A stretch of DNA of 64,000 nt from Paraburkholderia franconis (GCF_009362735.1 NZ_WHNP01000041.1:1-64000), one strand, 5' to 3'; positions 26,812-35,446 are shown, numbered from the stretch's first letter. Numbers and translations are program-made. Notes: generated by a model not told the origin, from the letters alone.

Positions 26812-28182
26812 TCAGCCGCGAATCGCCCAGAAAGCCAGCGACAGCCCCGGGAAGTCGCCCGCCAGATGCAATGCCAATCCGCCCGAGCTGTCGAGTTGCC
26901 GCCACAGTTCGCCGCTCTTGTCGAGTTCGAAATACACATGACCCGCGTGATAAGGAATCTGCCTTGGTGCGACAGGCAGCGCGCGTACGCCGATCCCGGG
27001 CAACTGGAGTTGCACGAGATCGCGTATCCGCTCGACGGGGCCGAGCTTCACTTGCGCAGGAAAGCGCGCGTGCAGCACATCGGCGGGAATGTCCGCGTAC
27101 ACGGCTAGCACGAAGCCCGCATCGCGCATCAGTTCGGTGTCGGACATGATGGCGACACGCACGCCATTGCCCGCATCCTTGAGCTCGATCTCGATCGCGT
27201 TCTGCTCCAGCATCGTCGCCAGCGAGCGGCGCAGTTCCTTCATCAGGATGCCGAACGTCGTACTCAGATCGTCGTGCTGGTATGGCGGGAGAACCTGCGG
27301 ACTGTGCGTGCCGGATGTAAACGTGCTCAGATCGCAGGCGAGCTTCAGCCAGTCGCGATACAGCATCTCTGGATGGATCGCCGAAGGTTGCTGCGCGTGC
27401 CAGGTCACCGCGATGTAGCGGTTGATCAGTTCGAGCAGCAGAAAGTCCGCCACTTCGCCGACTCCGGCGCGGCCGGGCTGCGCGAGGCGGCTTGCGAGCG
27501 TTTCGCCGCGCTGCATGAGCAGCCTGTGCAGTTCGCTCATGTAGCTCGCAAGCACAGGACTCGCGTGTGCGGCGAGCAGCGGAGGAATGTAGCTGTCGTC
27601 TGCGATCACGCTGCGGTCCGCGCGGCGTTCGACGACGCGCATCACACCCATAGCCTGCCAGTCCGGCGACAGCTTCGATTCCGGCATCAGGCGCAAGTGC
27701 AGCTTGCCGACCTGGATCAGCGCCGGGCCGAGTCCGATCGCGTTGACGTCCTCGACCTCGGTCTCGGTCGCGACATACCGTGACAGCGCCGACGCGCCGC
27801 TTTCTTCGAACGACACCTGGACATTGTCGCCACGCCACGTCGGCACAGCGAGAACGATCACCGCATTCGCGACGTCGCCGCCGATGTCGAGTGGTTGCGG
27901 CGCATCGCTGCCGCCGGAGAAATCGAATGGCGTGCCATCCGGCATCACGCCCGACGCGCACAACAGAACGATCTTGCCCTGCGCCAGGGCCTCCGTATCG
28001 ATTTCGAGCTTGCTGAAGCCCCAGAACAGACCCTGCGCGGGCAGGCAGCGCAATTGCACGTAGCGTTCGAAGTGGCGCTCGAGCTGCTGAAAATGCTGTG
28101 GACGAAGGAACATGCCTTCGGACCAGACGACGCGGCGACGCAGCGCCGCACCTGCCCTGACAGGTGAAACACGTTCGCTCAT
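26812..28182 (-). CDS. tssK: T6SS baseplate-membrane connector TssK
   Basis: The product is 456 residues. The N-terminus has the TssK signature 'VVWSEGMFLRPQHFQQLERH' followed by 'YVQLRCLPAQGLFWGFSKLE'. The middle shows 'LRLMPESKLSPDWQAMGVMR' and 'FLLLELINRYIAV', and the C-terminus has 'VQLQLPGIGVRALPVAPRQI'. TssK links baseplate wedges to TssL/TssM. GGAG precedes the ATG, and it overlaps the tssJ stop by 4 bp. Confidence 0.96.
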   Translation of the reverse strand: MSERVSPVRAGAALRRRVVWSEGMFLRPQHFQQLERHFERYVQLRCLPAQGLFWGFSKLEIDTEALAQGKIVLLCASGVMPDGTPFDFSGGSDAPQPLDIGGDVANAVIVLAVPTWRGDNVQVSFEESGASALSRYVATETEVEDVNAIGLGPALIQVGKLHLRLMPESKLSPDWQAMGVMRVVERRADRSVIADDSYIPPLLAAHASPVLASYMSELHRLLMQRGETLASRLAQPGRAGVGEVADFLLLELINRYIAVTWHAQQPSAIHPEMLYRDWLKLACDLSTFTSGTHSPQVLPPYQHDDLSTTFGILMKELRRSLATMLEQNAIEIELKDAGNGVRVAIMSDTELMRDAGFVLAVYADIPADVLHARFPAQVKLGPVERIRDLVQLQLPGIGVRALPVAPRQIPYHAGHVYFELDKSGELWRQLDSSGGLALHLAGDFPGLSLAFWAIRG

Positions 28183-28715
28183 CGCTTTGCTCCGCTTTCG
28201 TCGACGATTTGCATCCCGCCGTTGCGCACGGCAATGGAAAGCCTGATTTCGCCCGGCGACATTTGCCAGAATTTCAGCAGGTTCGTCTCTTTCGCAGCGG
28301 GCAGCGGCACGATCAGTTTCCAGCGATTGCGCTCGAGCCCACGATAGCCCGCGACCACGCCGACGCTGCGCGCATCGAGGTCGCCCGCGTAACGCATGGT
28401 GCGCGATTCGCCTGGACGCAGGATTATCCGGTCCACGCCGATCAATTCGCCCGCCAGCGTGCCTTGCGTCTTGCTCTGAAGCGAAAAATAATCGGCGCCG
28501 TCGAAACTTGCCGCCGACTTCAGTCGGAAAATCTGCAAGACGATGGGAGATGGCCTTGCAGCGCTATCAGGATTCACGTCCGGCGCGACATCGAAGGTGA
28601 TGACATAGGGAACGGGCAGCTGCTTTTCGGTTGCGGCGCAACCGCCCAGCGCAACGCCTGTCAACACGATTCCCACGACGCGCCAATGCGCGTCTTTCAT
28701 CGAAACTTGCGTCAT
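28179..28715 (-). CDS. tssJ: T6SS outer-membrane lipoprotein TssJ
   Basis: The lipoprotein signal peptide ends in the lipobox 'VALGGC'. The mature part has the TssJ hallmarks 'NPDSAARPSPIVLQIFRLKS' and 'DYFSLQSK', and the C-terminal 'RLSIAVRNGGMQIV'. TssJ anchors TssM to the outer membrane. The start is uncertain: the frame is open to 28763. ATG 28715 gives a normal 25-residue signal peptide; 28742 and 28763 would add long unusual leaders. It is the first gene of the main tss operon. Confidence 0.85.
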   Translation of the reverse strand: MTQVSMKDAHWRVVGIVLTGVALGGCAATEKQLPVPYVITFDVAPDVNPDSAARPSPIVLQIFRLKSAASFDGADYFSLQSKTQGTLAGELIGVDRIILRPGESRTMRYAGDLDARSVGVVAGYRGLERNRWKLIVPLPAAKETNLLKFWQMSPGEIRLSIAVRNGGMQIVDESGAKR

Positions 28716-29183
28716 CTCTTTTCGCGTTCGTGAGAACGGCATGTGCTGTTGCGCCTTTAGCATCGGCGCAACGAGAGTGGCTAACCGTGTCGGTCAGTCG
28801 AAGAAGAACCGGTGTTTACCGGCATGACGATCGCCATGCAGTGCGTTTGAATGGCCAACGAGCACCTGACGATCAAAACGGGATTCAGCGTAGTTCACAA
28901 TTCCATTAAATTTCAATGTGTGGTTTACCATGATTAAAACGTTATTACTCGAATCGTTCTTCTAACTATTTTTTGTTTTTTCATGCTTTATAGGATTTGT
29001 AAAAAATCAGATCCAGCGCTGTTTATAGTGGATTAAATCTACTAATCGATTAATAAACCAAACAACGAATTGCGTTCTATAGTTCATTGAGCCGCACGAC
29101 AGATGCGCCCTGAATAAAATCATTGACGGCAGGCTTTAAACCTGTCCGTTCCCACATGAAAATTCTGCTGATATTCAATTGGA
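28716..29183. promoter_or_regulatory. Divergent AT-rich control region between the two T6SS operons
   Basis: This is a roughly 470-bp gene-free stretch. From about 28890 to 29100 it is strikingly AT-rich compared with the GC-rich genes on either side. A perfect 8-bp inverted repeat (GTTGCGCC / GGCGCAAC, 9-base loop) lies at 28748-28772, just in front of or within the tssJ leader. An imperfect palindrome (CAGGCTTTAAACCTG) lies at 29130-29144, before the plus-strand operon. I found no convincing sigma-54 or sigma-70 promoter. The AT-rich block is the natural place for both promoters and for H-NS-type silencing. Confidence 0.5.
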
Positions 29184-29591
29184 ATGCTGAAAAAACGCCC
29201 GATGCCAATCATTGAACCCGTGCTCGTTGCACTGCTTGTCGCGACACTCGCCGGATGTTCGATGTTTTCACCGCAACAGCGCGCGGCCGACGAAACCGTG
29301 CAGAACGCGCGCAGCGCCTACGCCGCCGGCGAGTACTCGCGCACGATCCAGTTGCTCAGTCACGCAAGCGAGATCGATCGGGCGAACCGCTCGACGCAGA
29401 TCGAAGCACACAAGCTGATGGCGTTCAGCTACTGCGTCACGAATCGCGTATCGGCGTGCCGCGCCGAATTCCGGAAGATCCTCGACATCGATCCGGATTT
29501 CGAACTATCCGCCGCGGAGCGCGGACATCCGATCTGGGGCCCTGCATTCGAGGCAGCGCGCCGCCAACGCGCCGCGGCGTCTTCGTCATAG
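29184..29591 (+). CDS. TssQ-like T6SS-associated lipoprotein
   Basis: The product is 135 residues. The lipoprotein signal starts with a KKR patch and ends in 'VATLAGC'. The mature part is one or two TPR-like helical pairs ('ADETVQNARSAYAAGEYSRT', 'AHKLMAFSYCVTNRVSACRA', 'EFRKILDIDPDFEL'). Small TPR lipoproteins in this position beside TagH are called TssQ in Burkholderiaceae. The start could also be ATG 29202, but the first start includes the positive n-region. It is the first gene of the plus-strand accessory operon. Confidence 0.7.
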   Translation: MLKKRPMPIIEPVLVALLVATLAGCSMFSPQQRAADETVQNARSAYAAGEYSRTIQLLSHASEIDRANRSTQIEAHKLMAFSYCVTNRVSACRAEFRKILDIDPDFELSAAERGHPIWGPAFEAARRQRAAASSS

Positions 29592-29639
29592 CATCCCGAT
29601 GCGCGCCAGGGCATCGCACCATCGCGTCAGGCACCCACC

Positions 29640-31046
29640 ATGCAATTGACCGTCATCGAACATGCAGGCCGGCCCGTACAACACGGCGTAACGGCCATAT
29701 TTCATCCACCCGGTGGAACAATCGGCCGCAACGTCGACAATCATCTCGTGCTGCCCGACGAGACACGGCAAATCTCGCGGTTGCAGGCGCTGCTGCAGAT
29801 CGACAGGGCACGCTGCGTACTGAAGAATCTCAGCAGCGTGTCCGTGATCGAGGTCAACAGCACGCCGCTGGCGTGCGCGGAAGAACGTGCGATCGAACCG
29901 GGTGATGCGATCCGGATCGGTTCGTACATGCTGCGGGCTGTCGACGATCGCGCGAGCAGCAGCGACGCGCCGCAAGATTCTCAGGCCACTCCCGATCATC
30001 CTGTGCAGGACGACTTCTGGCAGTCGCTCGAATCGCGCTATGGCAACGGCGGCAACGGCATAGCGGCCGGACATCAATCAGGTGTGCGCGAGCGGCAAGC
30101 GCCATCCCAACCTCATGCGAGCAACTTCTACGACGACTTGCGACAGGTGCCGGCCGATCCCCTAGCGCTGTTCGGGCCGTTAGCGGACAGCCCGCACGAC
30201 GCGATGCTCCGTGGCTCGCAGAGCAACTTGCCCGAGTCCGCGGCACCGCTGTCGCCCGCGGCATCCGGTACGAGCGGTCGACGTTTCGATGCGCCATATG
30301 CTGCCTCGGATCATGCTGGAGGTTGGGCACAATCGATGCGCGCACGTCCCGTCGCTACGGCCGCCGCAAGCCCAATCCAGGCAGCCGACGAAGCCCCGCT
30401 GAAGGGAACCGGCACTCACAAGATGGCCGCAACAAAGCGCACTGACGTATCGGCCGAAGCGTTGTTAGCGGCGTTTCTGCAAGGCGCTGGCCTCGACACG
30501 GCGAGCGACCAGTGGACGGCGGAGCAGTTGCATACAGCAGGACAGTTGCTCGCGCTCTTCGCCAACGGCACGGTGAAGCTGCTGTCATCACGCAGCATTC
30601 TGAAGCGCGAAGTGAAGGCCGACATGACCGTTCTTCTCGACCGCGAAAACAATCCGCTCAAGTTGCTGCCCGATGGCAGCGCCGTGCTCCGGCAGATGTT
30701 CGGCCTGCCGTTTCCCGGATTCATGTCGCCGAAGGGCGCCGTCAGCGATGCATTCGACGATCTTCACGCGCATCAGATAGCGATGGTCGCCGGGATGCGC
30801 GCGGCGCTCACGGAGCTGCTCAAGCGCTTCGCACCCGAACGACTCGAACAGCGCACACCTGTCGAGCGTTTGCTGGACCGTTTCATACCGGCATGGCGCA
30901 AGGCCCAGTTGTGGAACGCTTATTCGAAACTGCACCACGATACGCTGCTTGCTGTCGAGGACGATTTCAGCGCAGTGTTCGGCAGCGCGTTTCTCGCGGC
31001 TTACGACGCAGAGGTCGCGCAATATCGCAAAAGCGGCCGTGGTTGA
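29640..31046 (+). CDS. tagH: T6SS FHA-domain protein TagH (Fha)
   Basis: The product is 468 residues. The N-terminal FHA domain (~1-100) shows 'GGTIGRNVDNHLVLPDETRQ', then 'ISRLQALLQID' and 'NSTPL', matching the phosphothreonine-binding loops. A Pro/Ser-rich linker (~110-260) follows. The C-terminal domain typical of TagH proteins (~265-455) has 'LLAAFLQGAGLDTA', 'LLSSRSILKREVKADMT', 'NPLKLLPDG' and 'RLLDRFIPAWRKAQLWNAY'. It is the expected substrate of the kinase at 18943-21027 and of the phosphatase downstream. Confidence 0.9.
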   Translation: MQLTVIEHAGRPVQHGVTAIFHPPGGTIGRNVDNHLVLPDETRQISRLQALLQIDRARCVLKNLSSVSVIEVNSTPLACAEERAIEPGDAIRIGSYMLRAVDDRASSSDAPQDSQATPDHPVQDDFWQSLESRYGNGGNGIAAGHQSGVRERQAPSQPHASNFYDDLRQVPADPLALFGPLADSPHDAMLRGSQSNLPESAAPLSPAASGTSGRRFDAPYAASDHAGGWAQSMRARPVATAAASPIQAADEAPLKGTGTHKMAATKRTDVSAEALLAAFLQGAGLDTASDQWTAEQLHTAGQLLALFANGTVKLLSSRSILKREVKADMTVLLDRENNPLKLLPDGSAVLRQMFGLPFPGFMSPKGAVSDAFDDLHAHQIAMVAGMRAALTELLKRFAPERLEQRTPVERLLDRFIPAWRKAQLWNAYSKLHHDTLLAVEDDFSAVFGSAFLAAYDAEVAQYRKSGRG

Positions 31047-31058
31047 AGCGCCGAGTAC

Positions 31059-31814
31059 ATGGACATTTCATACGCGTACTTTTCGGACCTGGGAGGCCGC
31101 TCGCATAATCAGGACGCCGTCGGCTGCGTGGTGGCCGATGACCACGCCTGTTTTGTCGTGAGCGACGGCATCGCCAGTGAGCCGGGTGGCGACGTGGCCG
31201 CGCAGTATGCAGTGAAGCACATCCTTGCACATGGCGGCGCGCGTGCAATGGCGACATCCCACATACTCGCCTGCATCGAAGATGCAAACGATGCGATTCT
31301 CGCAGAGCAGGCACGCAATCCAGACAACAGGAGGATGGGTGCGACGGTGGCGGCGCTGTTCATCGATCGGGATGCTCGCGCCGCGCAGTGGGCGCATCTC
31401 GGCGACAGCCGCGTCTATCACTTTCGTCACGGCTCGCTGATGCAGCGAACCCGTGACCACAGCCTGTTGCAACGGATGACGGATGCAGGTCTACCCGTCA
31501 ATGGCATCAGCGCGAGTCTTCTTGATTCAGCGCTCGGCATTCGAGGGGATGTCGCGCCATGTATCGCTCCTCGACAGCCGCTAGAGGACGGCGATGTCTT
31601 CCTGCTGTGCACGGATGGACTGTGGCACGCGATGCCGGATGCACTGCTCGAGGGACATCTGCGTGTTGTCGATAACGTAGACGACTGGTTGAACCTGCTA
31701 CGGCACGCAGTATCGCAACAGCACGGCGCCGATGCACCGGCGGACAATTGTTCAGCAGTTGCCGTCTGGGCAGGTCGACCGGAAGAAGTCACTCTGCTGC
31801 GTTTCCAGGCATAG
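31059..31814 (+). CDS. PP2C-family Ser/Thr phosphatase of the T6SS (PppA-like)
   Basis: The product is 251 residues, a stand-alone PPM/PP2C phosphatase. The metal-binding motifs are present: 'GRSHNQDAVG', 'FVVSDGIASEPGGDVAA', 'GATVAALFIDRDARAAQWAH', 'GDSRVYHFRHG', 'LLCTDGLWHAM' and the terminal 'DNCSAVAVW'. In Pseudomonas the homologous PppA reverses PpkA phosphorylation of Fha. It follows tagH by 12 bp, so both should be co-expressed. Confidence 0.9.
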   Translation: MDISYAYFSDLGGRSHNQDAVGCVVADDHACFVVSDGIASEPGGDVAAQYAVKHILAHGGARAMATSHILACIEDANDAILAEQARNPDNRRMGATVAALFIDRDARAAQWAHLGDSRVYHFRHGSLMQRTRDHSLLQRMTDAGLPVNGISASLLDSALGIRGDVAPCIAPRQPLEDGDVFLLCTDGLWHAMPDALLEGHLRVVDNVDDWLNLLRHAVSQQHGADAPADNCSAVAVWAGRPEEVTLLRFQA

Positions 31815-31914
31815 AGCGTCCGATATTCACGTTGTTGTCAAAGGCCTCACGGGCGTTATGCCAAGCGGGTACGCCCTCCGAACCCCACTTCTTCTCCCCG
31901 GCACGGCATTGTCA

Positions 31915-32130
31915 TCAAGAAAATGTCGGCATTACGGACGCCGGAATTATGCGTGGTTTGTCGTTGGGGGATCGGGGTGTACAGAGGGCTCTCTCCTTCG
32001 CGATCAGGTCTGCCTCTATGTACATGTGAGTGATCGCTGGGTTCGCGTGACCCAGCCACAGCGCGATGACCGTGAGGTCATCGCCCGCCTGAAGCCCATG
32101 CATGGCGGCCGTGTGCCTCCCGTCTCGTCC
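31915..32130 (-). pseudogene. Tyrosine recombinase relic, C-terminal end
   Basis: On the minus strand, 'GRHTAAMHGLQAGDDLTVIA' followed by 'LWLGHANPAITHMYIEAD' matches the catalytic end of tyrosine recombinases: the R-H-x-x-A-M-H box, the L-G-H box and the catalytic Tyr. The 'HMYIEAD' variant is typical of transposon-type integrases. Upstream the frame has no recombinase similarity and the core Arg motif is incomplete, so only a remnant remains. It separates the T6SS from the fructan locus. Confidence 0.6.
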
Positions 32131-32314
32131 ATGAGACAGGCGGCACACGCAGGCGCCCGACGCGCTGGGCCGCGGCGCGGAACTGACCTCCGTTCGCGAC
32201 AATCGTCGCCATGTATCCATTCGACAACCTCGATCTATCTCCACAGCGACGAGGTCAAGCGGGCGCTGCCGATGGGTGATACTTTTACGTAATGCCACCG
32301 ATTCCGGGTGAGCG

Positions 32315-33337
32315 TCAATGCATCGGGCCGTCCGTATCGCCCGGCTCGATGCGAGGCAACGCAAGCCGATGCGCACAACGGTCCCGATCCGCGATCGCGT
32401 TCAGCATCAGTTCGGCAATGGCTTTGCCGGATGCGTGGCCAGTCGGCTGCGTAACGGCCGTCACTGCGTACGGATGCGAGACGTCGGAGGGCACGCCGTC
32501 ATAAACGATCAGTGAAACGTCGCGGCCGGGCTTGCGACCACTGTCGATAATCGCCCGAAATGTGCCCGCGCCTGCGAGGTTGTTGTCCACGAGCACCGCA
32601 GTCGGCGGTTCGGCGAGGTTCAGTAGCGCGGTGGCTGCATCATGACCGCCCGCGCCGTCGAACGTACTTTCGACCATCAGTTCAGGTAGCGGAGCGAGGC
32701 CCGCGTCGCGCAGTGCGCTCACAAAGCCTTCACGGCGCTGGGCCGCGAAGGTCATCGCGAGCGGCGCGCTGATCAGCGCGATCCTGCGATGACCGAAGTC
32801 GATCAGCCGCTGTGTGGCAGCCCGCGCGCCCGCTTCGTTGTCGAAGTCGAACCACCAATAGGGCTGCTCGGCATTCGTGCGGCCGTAAGCAACGAATGGA
32901 AAATTCCGCTCCTGGAGAAGCGCGACGCGTCTGTCGTCCATCCGCGTGCGCGCGACGATCAGGCCGTCGACCGAGCGTCCTTCAACGAGGCGCCGGTACG
33001 TCTCGAGTTCCGCATTCGGCCGCGCGGACGCGATGATCAGATCCATGTCACGCTCGCCGAGCGCCTCGGTAATGCCTGCGACGACCTCGCAAAAACGCGG
33101 ATCGCCCAGATCGCTCGCGCCAAACGGATACACGATGCCAATCGCGTCGGCGCGCCCAGTGGCCAATCTGCGCGCAGTCGGATCGGCGTGATAGCCGAGC
33201 GCTCGCGCCGCCTCGGCCACCCGCTGCCGGGTCGCCTCGCTCACGTCGTCATAGCCGTTCAGCGCCCGGCTGACGGTCGTCCTCGACAGGCCCAGCGCGC
33301 TCGCCAGCGCCTTCAGATTCGTTTTCAACTCTTCCAC
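32315..33337 (-). CDS. LacI-family repressor, probable regulator of the levansucrase operon
   Basis: The product is about 340 residues. The HTH is textbook LacI: 'LKALASALGLSRTTVSRALN' followed by 'GYDDVSEATRQRVAEAAR'. The periplasmic-binding-like sensor domain includes 'DGLIVARTRMDDRRV', 'FDNEAGARAATQRLIDFGHR', 'TAVLVDNNLAGAGTFRAI' and 'SLIVYDGVPSDVSHPYAVTA'. The start is uncertain: GTG 33337 or TTG 33328; the longer frame from 33391 is not typical. It is divergent from the levansucrase gene, and the intergenic region carries two LacI-type operators, so a fructan or sucrose-derived inducer is likely. Confidence 0.88.
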   Translation of the reverse strand: MEELKTNLKALASALGLSRTTVSRALNGYDDVSEATRQRVAEAARALGYHADPTARRLATGRADAIGIVYPFGASDLGDPRFCEVVAGITEALGERDMDLIIASARPNAELETYRRLVEGRSVDGLIVARTRMDDRRVALLQERNFPFVAYGRTNAEQPYWWFDFDNEAGARAATQRLIDFGHRRIALISAPLAMTFAAQRREGFVSALRDAGLAPLPELMVESTFDGAGGHDAATALLNLAEPPTAVLVDNNLAGAGTFRAIIDSGRKPGRDVSLIVYDGVPSDVSHPYAVTAVTQPTGHASGKAIAELMLNAIADRDRCAHRLALPRIEPGDTDGPMH

Positions 33338-33423
33338 CCCACGATTTCGTCGCGCCCCGTCACCACACTCGTGTGACGAAATGATGGGCAAGCACGCTCA
33401 TTGTACTTCTTTTTCATTCCGTT

Positions 33424-33473
33424 TTGACTTCCAAATCGGTTTGACTTACTATCCGAACCGGTTTGGAAGTCAA
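33424..33473 (+). promoter_or_regulatory. Levansucrase promoter with paired LacI-type operators
   Basis: A near-consensus sigma-70 promoter is visible: -35 TTGACT at 33424-33429, a 17-bp spacer, and -10 TACTAT at 33447-33452. Two pseudo-palindromic LacI-type sites, CAAATCGGTTTG near 33432-33443 and CCGAACCGGTTTGG at 33453-33466, lie in the spacer and just after the -10. The outer sequences TTGACTTCCAAA and TTTGGAAGTCAA are exact reverse complements, so the whole 50-bp block is a large inverted repeat. A repressor bound here would block the promoter directly. Confidence 0.7.
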
Positions 33474-33499
33474 CTTCGCCCCACTCAAAGGACGTCACG

Positions 33500-35086
33500 A
33501 TGAATGCTGCCCACTCCCCCTCGCGTATCCATTCCCACCACTCGCGCGTGCGCATGCGCCTCCTCTCGGGAGCCCTGCTGTCGGCCGTTGCGACGGGCAC
33601 GCTCGCCCAGACTGCGGGATTCCCTGCTCCGACGCCCCATTCGCAGCAGGCCTACGACCCCGAGAGCAGTTTCACGATGCGCTGGACGCGCGCCGACATC
33701 CGCCAGATCAAGGCGCAGTCGCATGCCGCGACGGCTGCGGACAAGAACTCGCTGCCGACCGCGTTGACCATGCCGGACATTCCGCAGGATTTCCCGCTGA
33801 TCAACCCGAACGTGTGGGTATGGGACACGTGGCCGCTCGCCGATATGCAAGCAAACCAGATGGCGTACAAGGGCTGGGAGGTGATCTTCTCGCTGACGGC
33901 CGACCCGCATGCCGGCTACACGTTCGACGATCGTCACGTGCATGCTCGCATCGGCTTCTTCTATCGTCGCGCTGGCGTGCCGGCGTCGCAGCGCCCGGCG
34001 AACGGCGGCTGGACCTGGGGTGGCCATCTGTTCCCCGATGGCTCGAGCGCGAAGGTCTTCGGCACGGCGCCCATGACGAACAACGCCGAATGGTCCGGTT
34101 CGGCGCGCCTGATCAACGGCAACCAGGTGAGCCTCTACTACACCGCGTTGTCCTTCAATCGCTCGGCACCAGGCGGATCGGACATCACACCGCCCATCGC
34201 CATCATCACGCGGACAGACGGCCAGATTCATGCCGACGACAGCCACGTATGGTTCACCGGCTTCAACGATCATCAGGCGCTGTTGCAAGCGGACGGGACG
34301 ATGTATCAGACAGGTCAGCAAAACAACTACTACTCGTTCCGCGACCCGTTCGTATTCACGGACCCCGCGCATCCCGGCAAGACCTATATGGTGTTCGAAG
34401 GCAACACGGGCGGCCCACGCGGCGCGCGCACCTGTACGGAAGCCGATCTTGGCTATGCGCCGAATGACCCGTACCGCGAGGACCTGAACACGGTGATGAA
34501 CGAAGGCGCGGTCTACCAGAAGGCCAACGTGGGTCTTGCTGTCGCGACTGACAATCAGCTCACGCAATGGAAATTCCTGCCGCCGATTCTGTCGGCCAAC
34601 TGTGGCGACGATCAGACGGAGCGCCCGCAGATCTACATGAAGGACGGCAAGTACTATCTGTTCACGATCAGCCACCGTGCGACGATGGCGGCTGGCGTCG
34701 ATGGGCCGGATGGTGTGTACGGCTTCGTCGGCAACGGCATTCGCAGCGACTTCCTGCCGATGAACAAGGGCAGCGGTCTCGTGCTCGGCAATCCGACCGA
34801 TTTCGATGCGCCCGTCGGTGCACCGTATGCCGAAGATCCGAATCAGAATCCACGCACATTCCAGTCGTACTCGCACTATGTGATGCCGGGTGGTCTCGTC
34901 GAGTCGTTCATCGATGCAATCGGCACGCGGCGCGGCGGCACGCTCGCACCGACCGCCAAGATCAACATCAACGCTGATACGACGGCTGTGGATCACACAT
35001 ACGGCAACGGCGGCCTGGGCGGCTATGGCGACATCCCCGCGAACCAGTCGGCACCGGGCAATGGCAACGGCCAGGGCAACCCGTAA
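33500..35086 (+). CDS. sacB: Levansucrase (GH68)
   Basis: The product is 528 residues, a Gram-negative levansucrase that splits sucrose and polymerises fructose into levan. The N-terminus is a signal-like segment ('MRLLSGALLSAVATGTLAQ') behind a long polar leader. GH68 catalytic blocks are intact: the nucleophile Asp in 'NVWVWDTWPLAD', the stabiliser in 'YYSFRDPFVF', and the acid/base Glu in 'DDQTERPQIYM'. The C-terminus is Gly/Asn/Gln-rich. AAAGGA precedes the ATG. It is the first gene of a fructan operon with the GntR-type HTH and GH32 genes, under the LacI-type regulator. Confidence 0.95.
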   Translation: MNAAHSPSRIHSHHSRVRMRLLSGALLSAVATGTLAQTAGFPAPTPHSQQAYDPESSFTMRWTRADIRQIKAQSHAATAADKNSLPTALTMPDIPQDFPLINPNVWVWDTWPLADMQANQMAYKGWEVIFSLTADPHAGYTFDDRHVHARIGFFYRRAGVPASQRPANGGWTWGGHLFPDGSSAKVFGTAPMTNNAEWSGSARLINGNQVSLYYTALSFNRSAPGGSDITPPIAIITRTDGQIHADDSHVWFTGFNDHQALLQADGTMYQTGQQNNYYSFRDPFVFTDPAHPGKTYMVFEGNTGGPRGARTCTEADLGYAPNDPYREDLNTVMNEGAVYQKANVGLAVATDNQLTQWKFLPPILSANCGDDQTERPQIYMKDGKYYLFTISHRATMAAGVDGPDGVYGFVGNGIRSDFLPMNKGSGLVLGNPTDFDAPVGAPYAEDPNQNPRTFQSYSHYVMPGGLVESFIDAIGTRRGGTLAPTAKININADTTAVDHTYGNGGLGGYGDIPANQSAPGNGNGQGNP

Positions 35087-35094
35087 TCCTCCCG

Positions 35095-35129
35095 GCGAAG
35101 CTTGCAGCGCTCGCCCGTGCAAGCTTCGC
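35095..35129 (+). terminator. Perfect 12-bp hairpin after the levansucrase gene
   Basis: GCGAAGCTTGCA pairs perfectly with TGCAAGCTTCGC around an 11-base loop, 8 bp after the sacB stop. No T-run follows. It may be a partial terminator or an RNA-stability element that sets a high sacB to GH32 ratio. Confidence 0.55.
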
Positions 35130-35194
35130 TAATGTCGGACTGCGCGCACCGTGCTGACGGCGCGCGCAGTGACTCTACCCGAGCGAGTGCCGCC

Positions 35195-35446
35195 ATGAAG
35201 TTCTGGATTCCCGAATTGACCTCCTGCAAGCGCCCCGTGTATCTGGCGGTAGTCCACGAGATCGAAGCCGCGATCGACGCCGGCACGTTACGGCCCGGCG
35301 ACGCCTTGCTACCGCAACGTCTACTCGCCGATTTTCTTGGCCTGCACGTCAACACGGTTAACCGGGCGTTACGCGAAGCCGCGCGCCGCGGCCTGACTGC
35401 CGGCTATCGTCGTTTCGGCACGGTGGTGCGAGGACCCTCCGGATAA
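35195..35446 (+). CDS. Short GntR-type (MocR-like) HTH protein
   Basis: The product is 83 residues, only a winged-HTH of GntR type: 'RPVYLAVVHEIEAAIDAGTL', 'RPGDALLPQRLLADFLGLHV', 'NTVNRALREAARRGL'. This matches the N-terminus of MocR regulators ('PPQRxLADxLGV.xxTVxRA'), but the aminotransferase-like domain is absent and a stop follows the HTH. I chose ATG 35195; the frame opens at 35102, but the extra residues cover the hairpin. It sits between sacB and the GH32 gene in the same direction. It may be a free-standing DNA-binding protein or a fragment. Confidence 0.65.
   Translation: MKFWIPELTSCKRPVYLAVVHEIEAAIDAGTLRPGDALLPQRLLADFLGLHVNTVNRALREAARRGLTAGYRRFGTVVRGPSG

Noticed and set aside
33485..35122. 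545-residue minus-strand open frame opposite levansucrase
   Set aside because: Levansucrase catalytic motifs, signal peptide and promoter are on the plus strand; the antisense frame is Arg/Val-rich noise.
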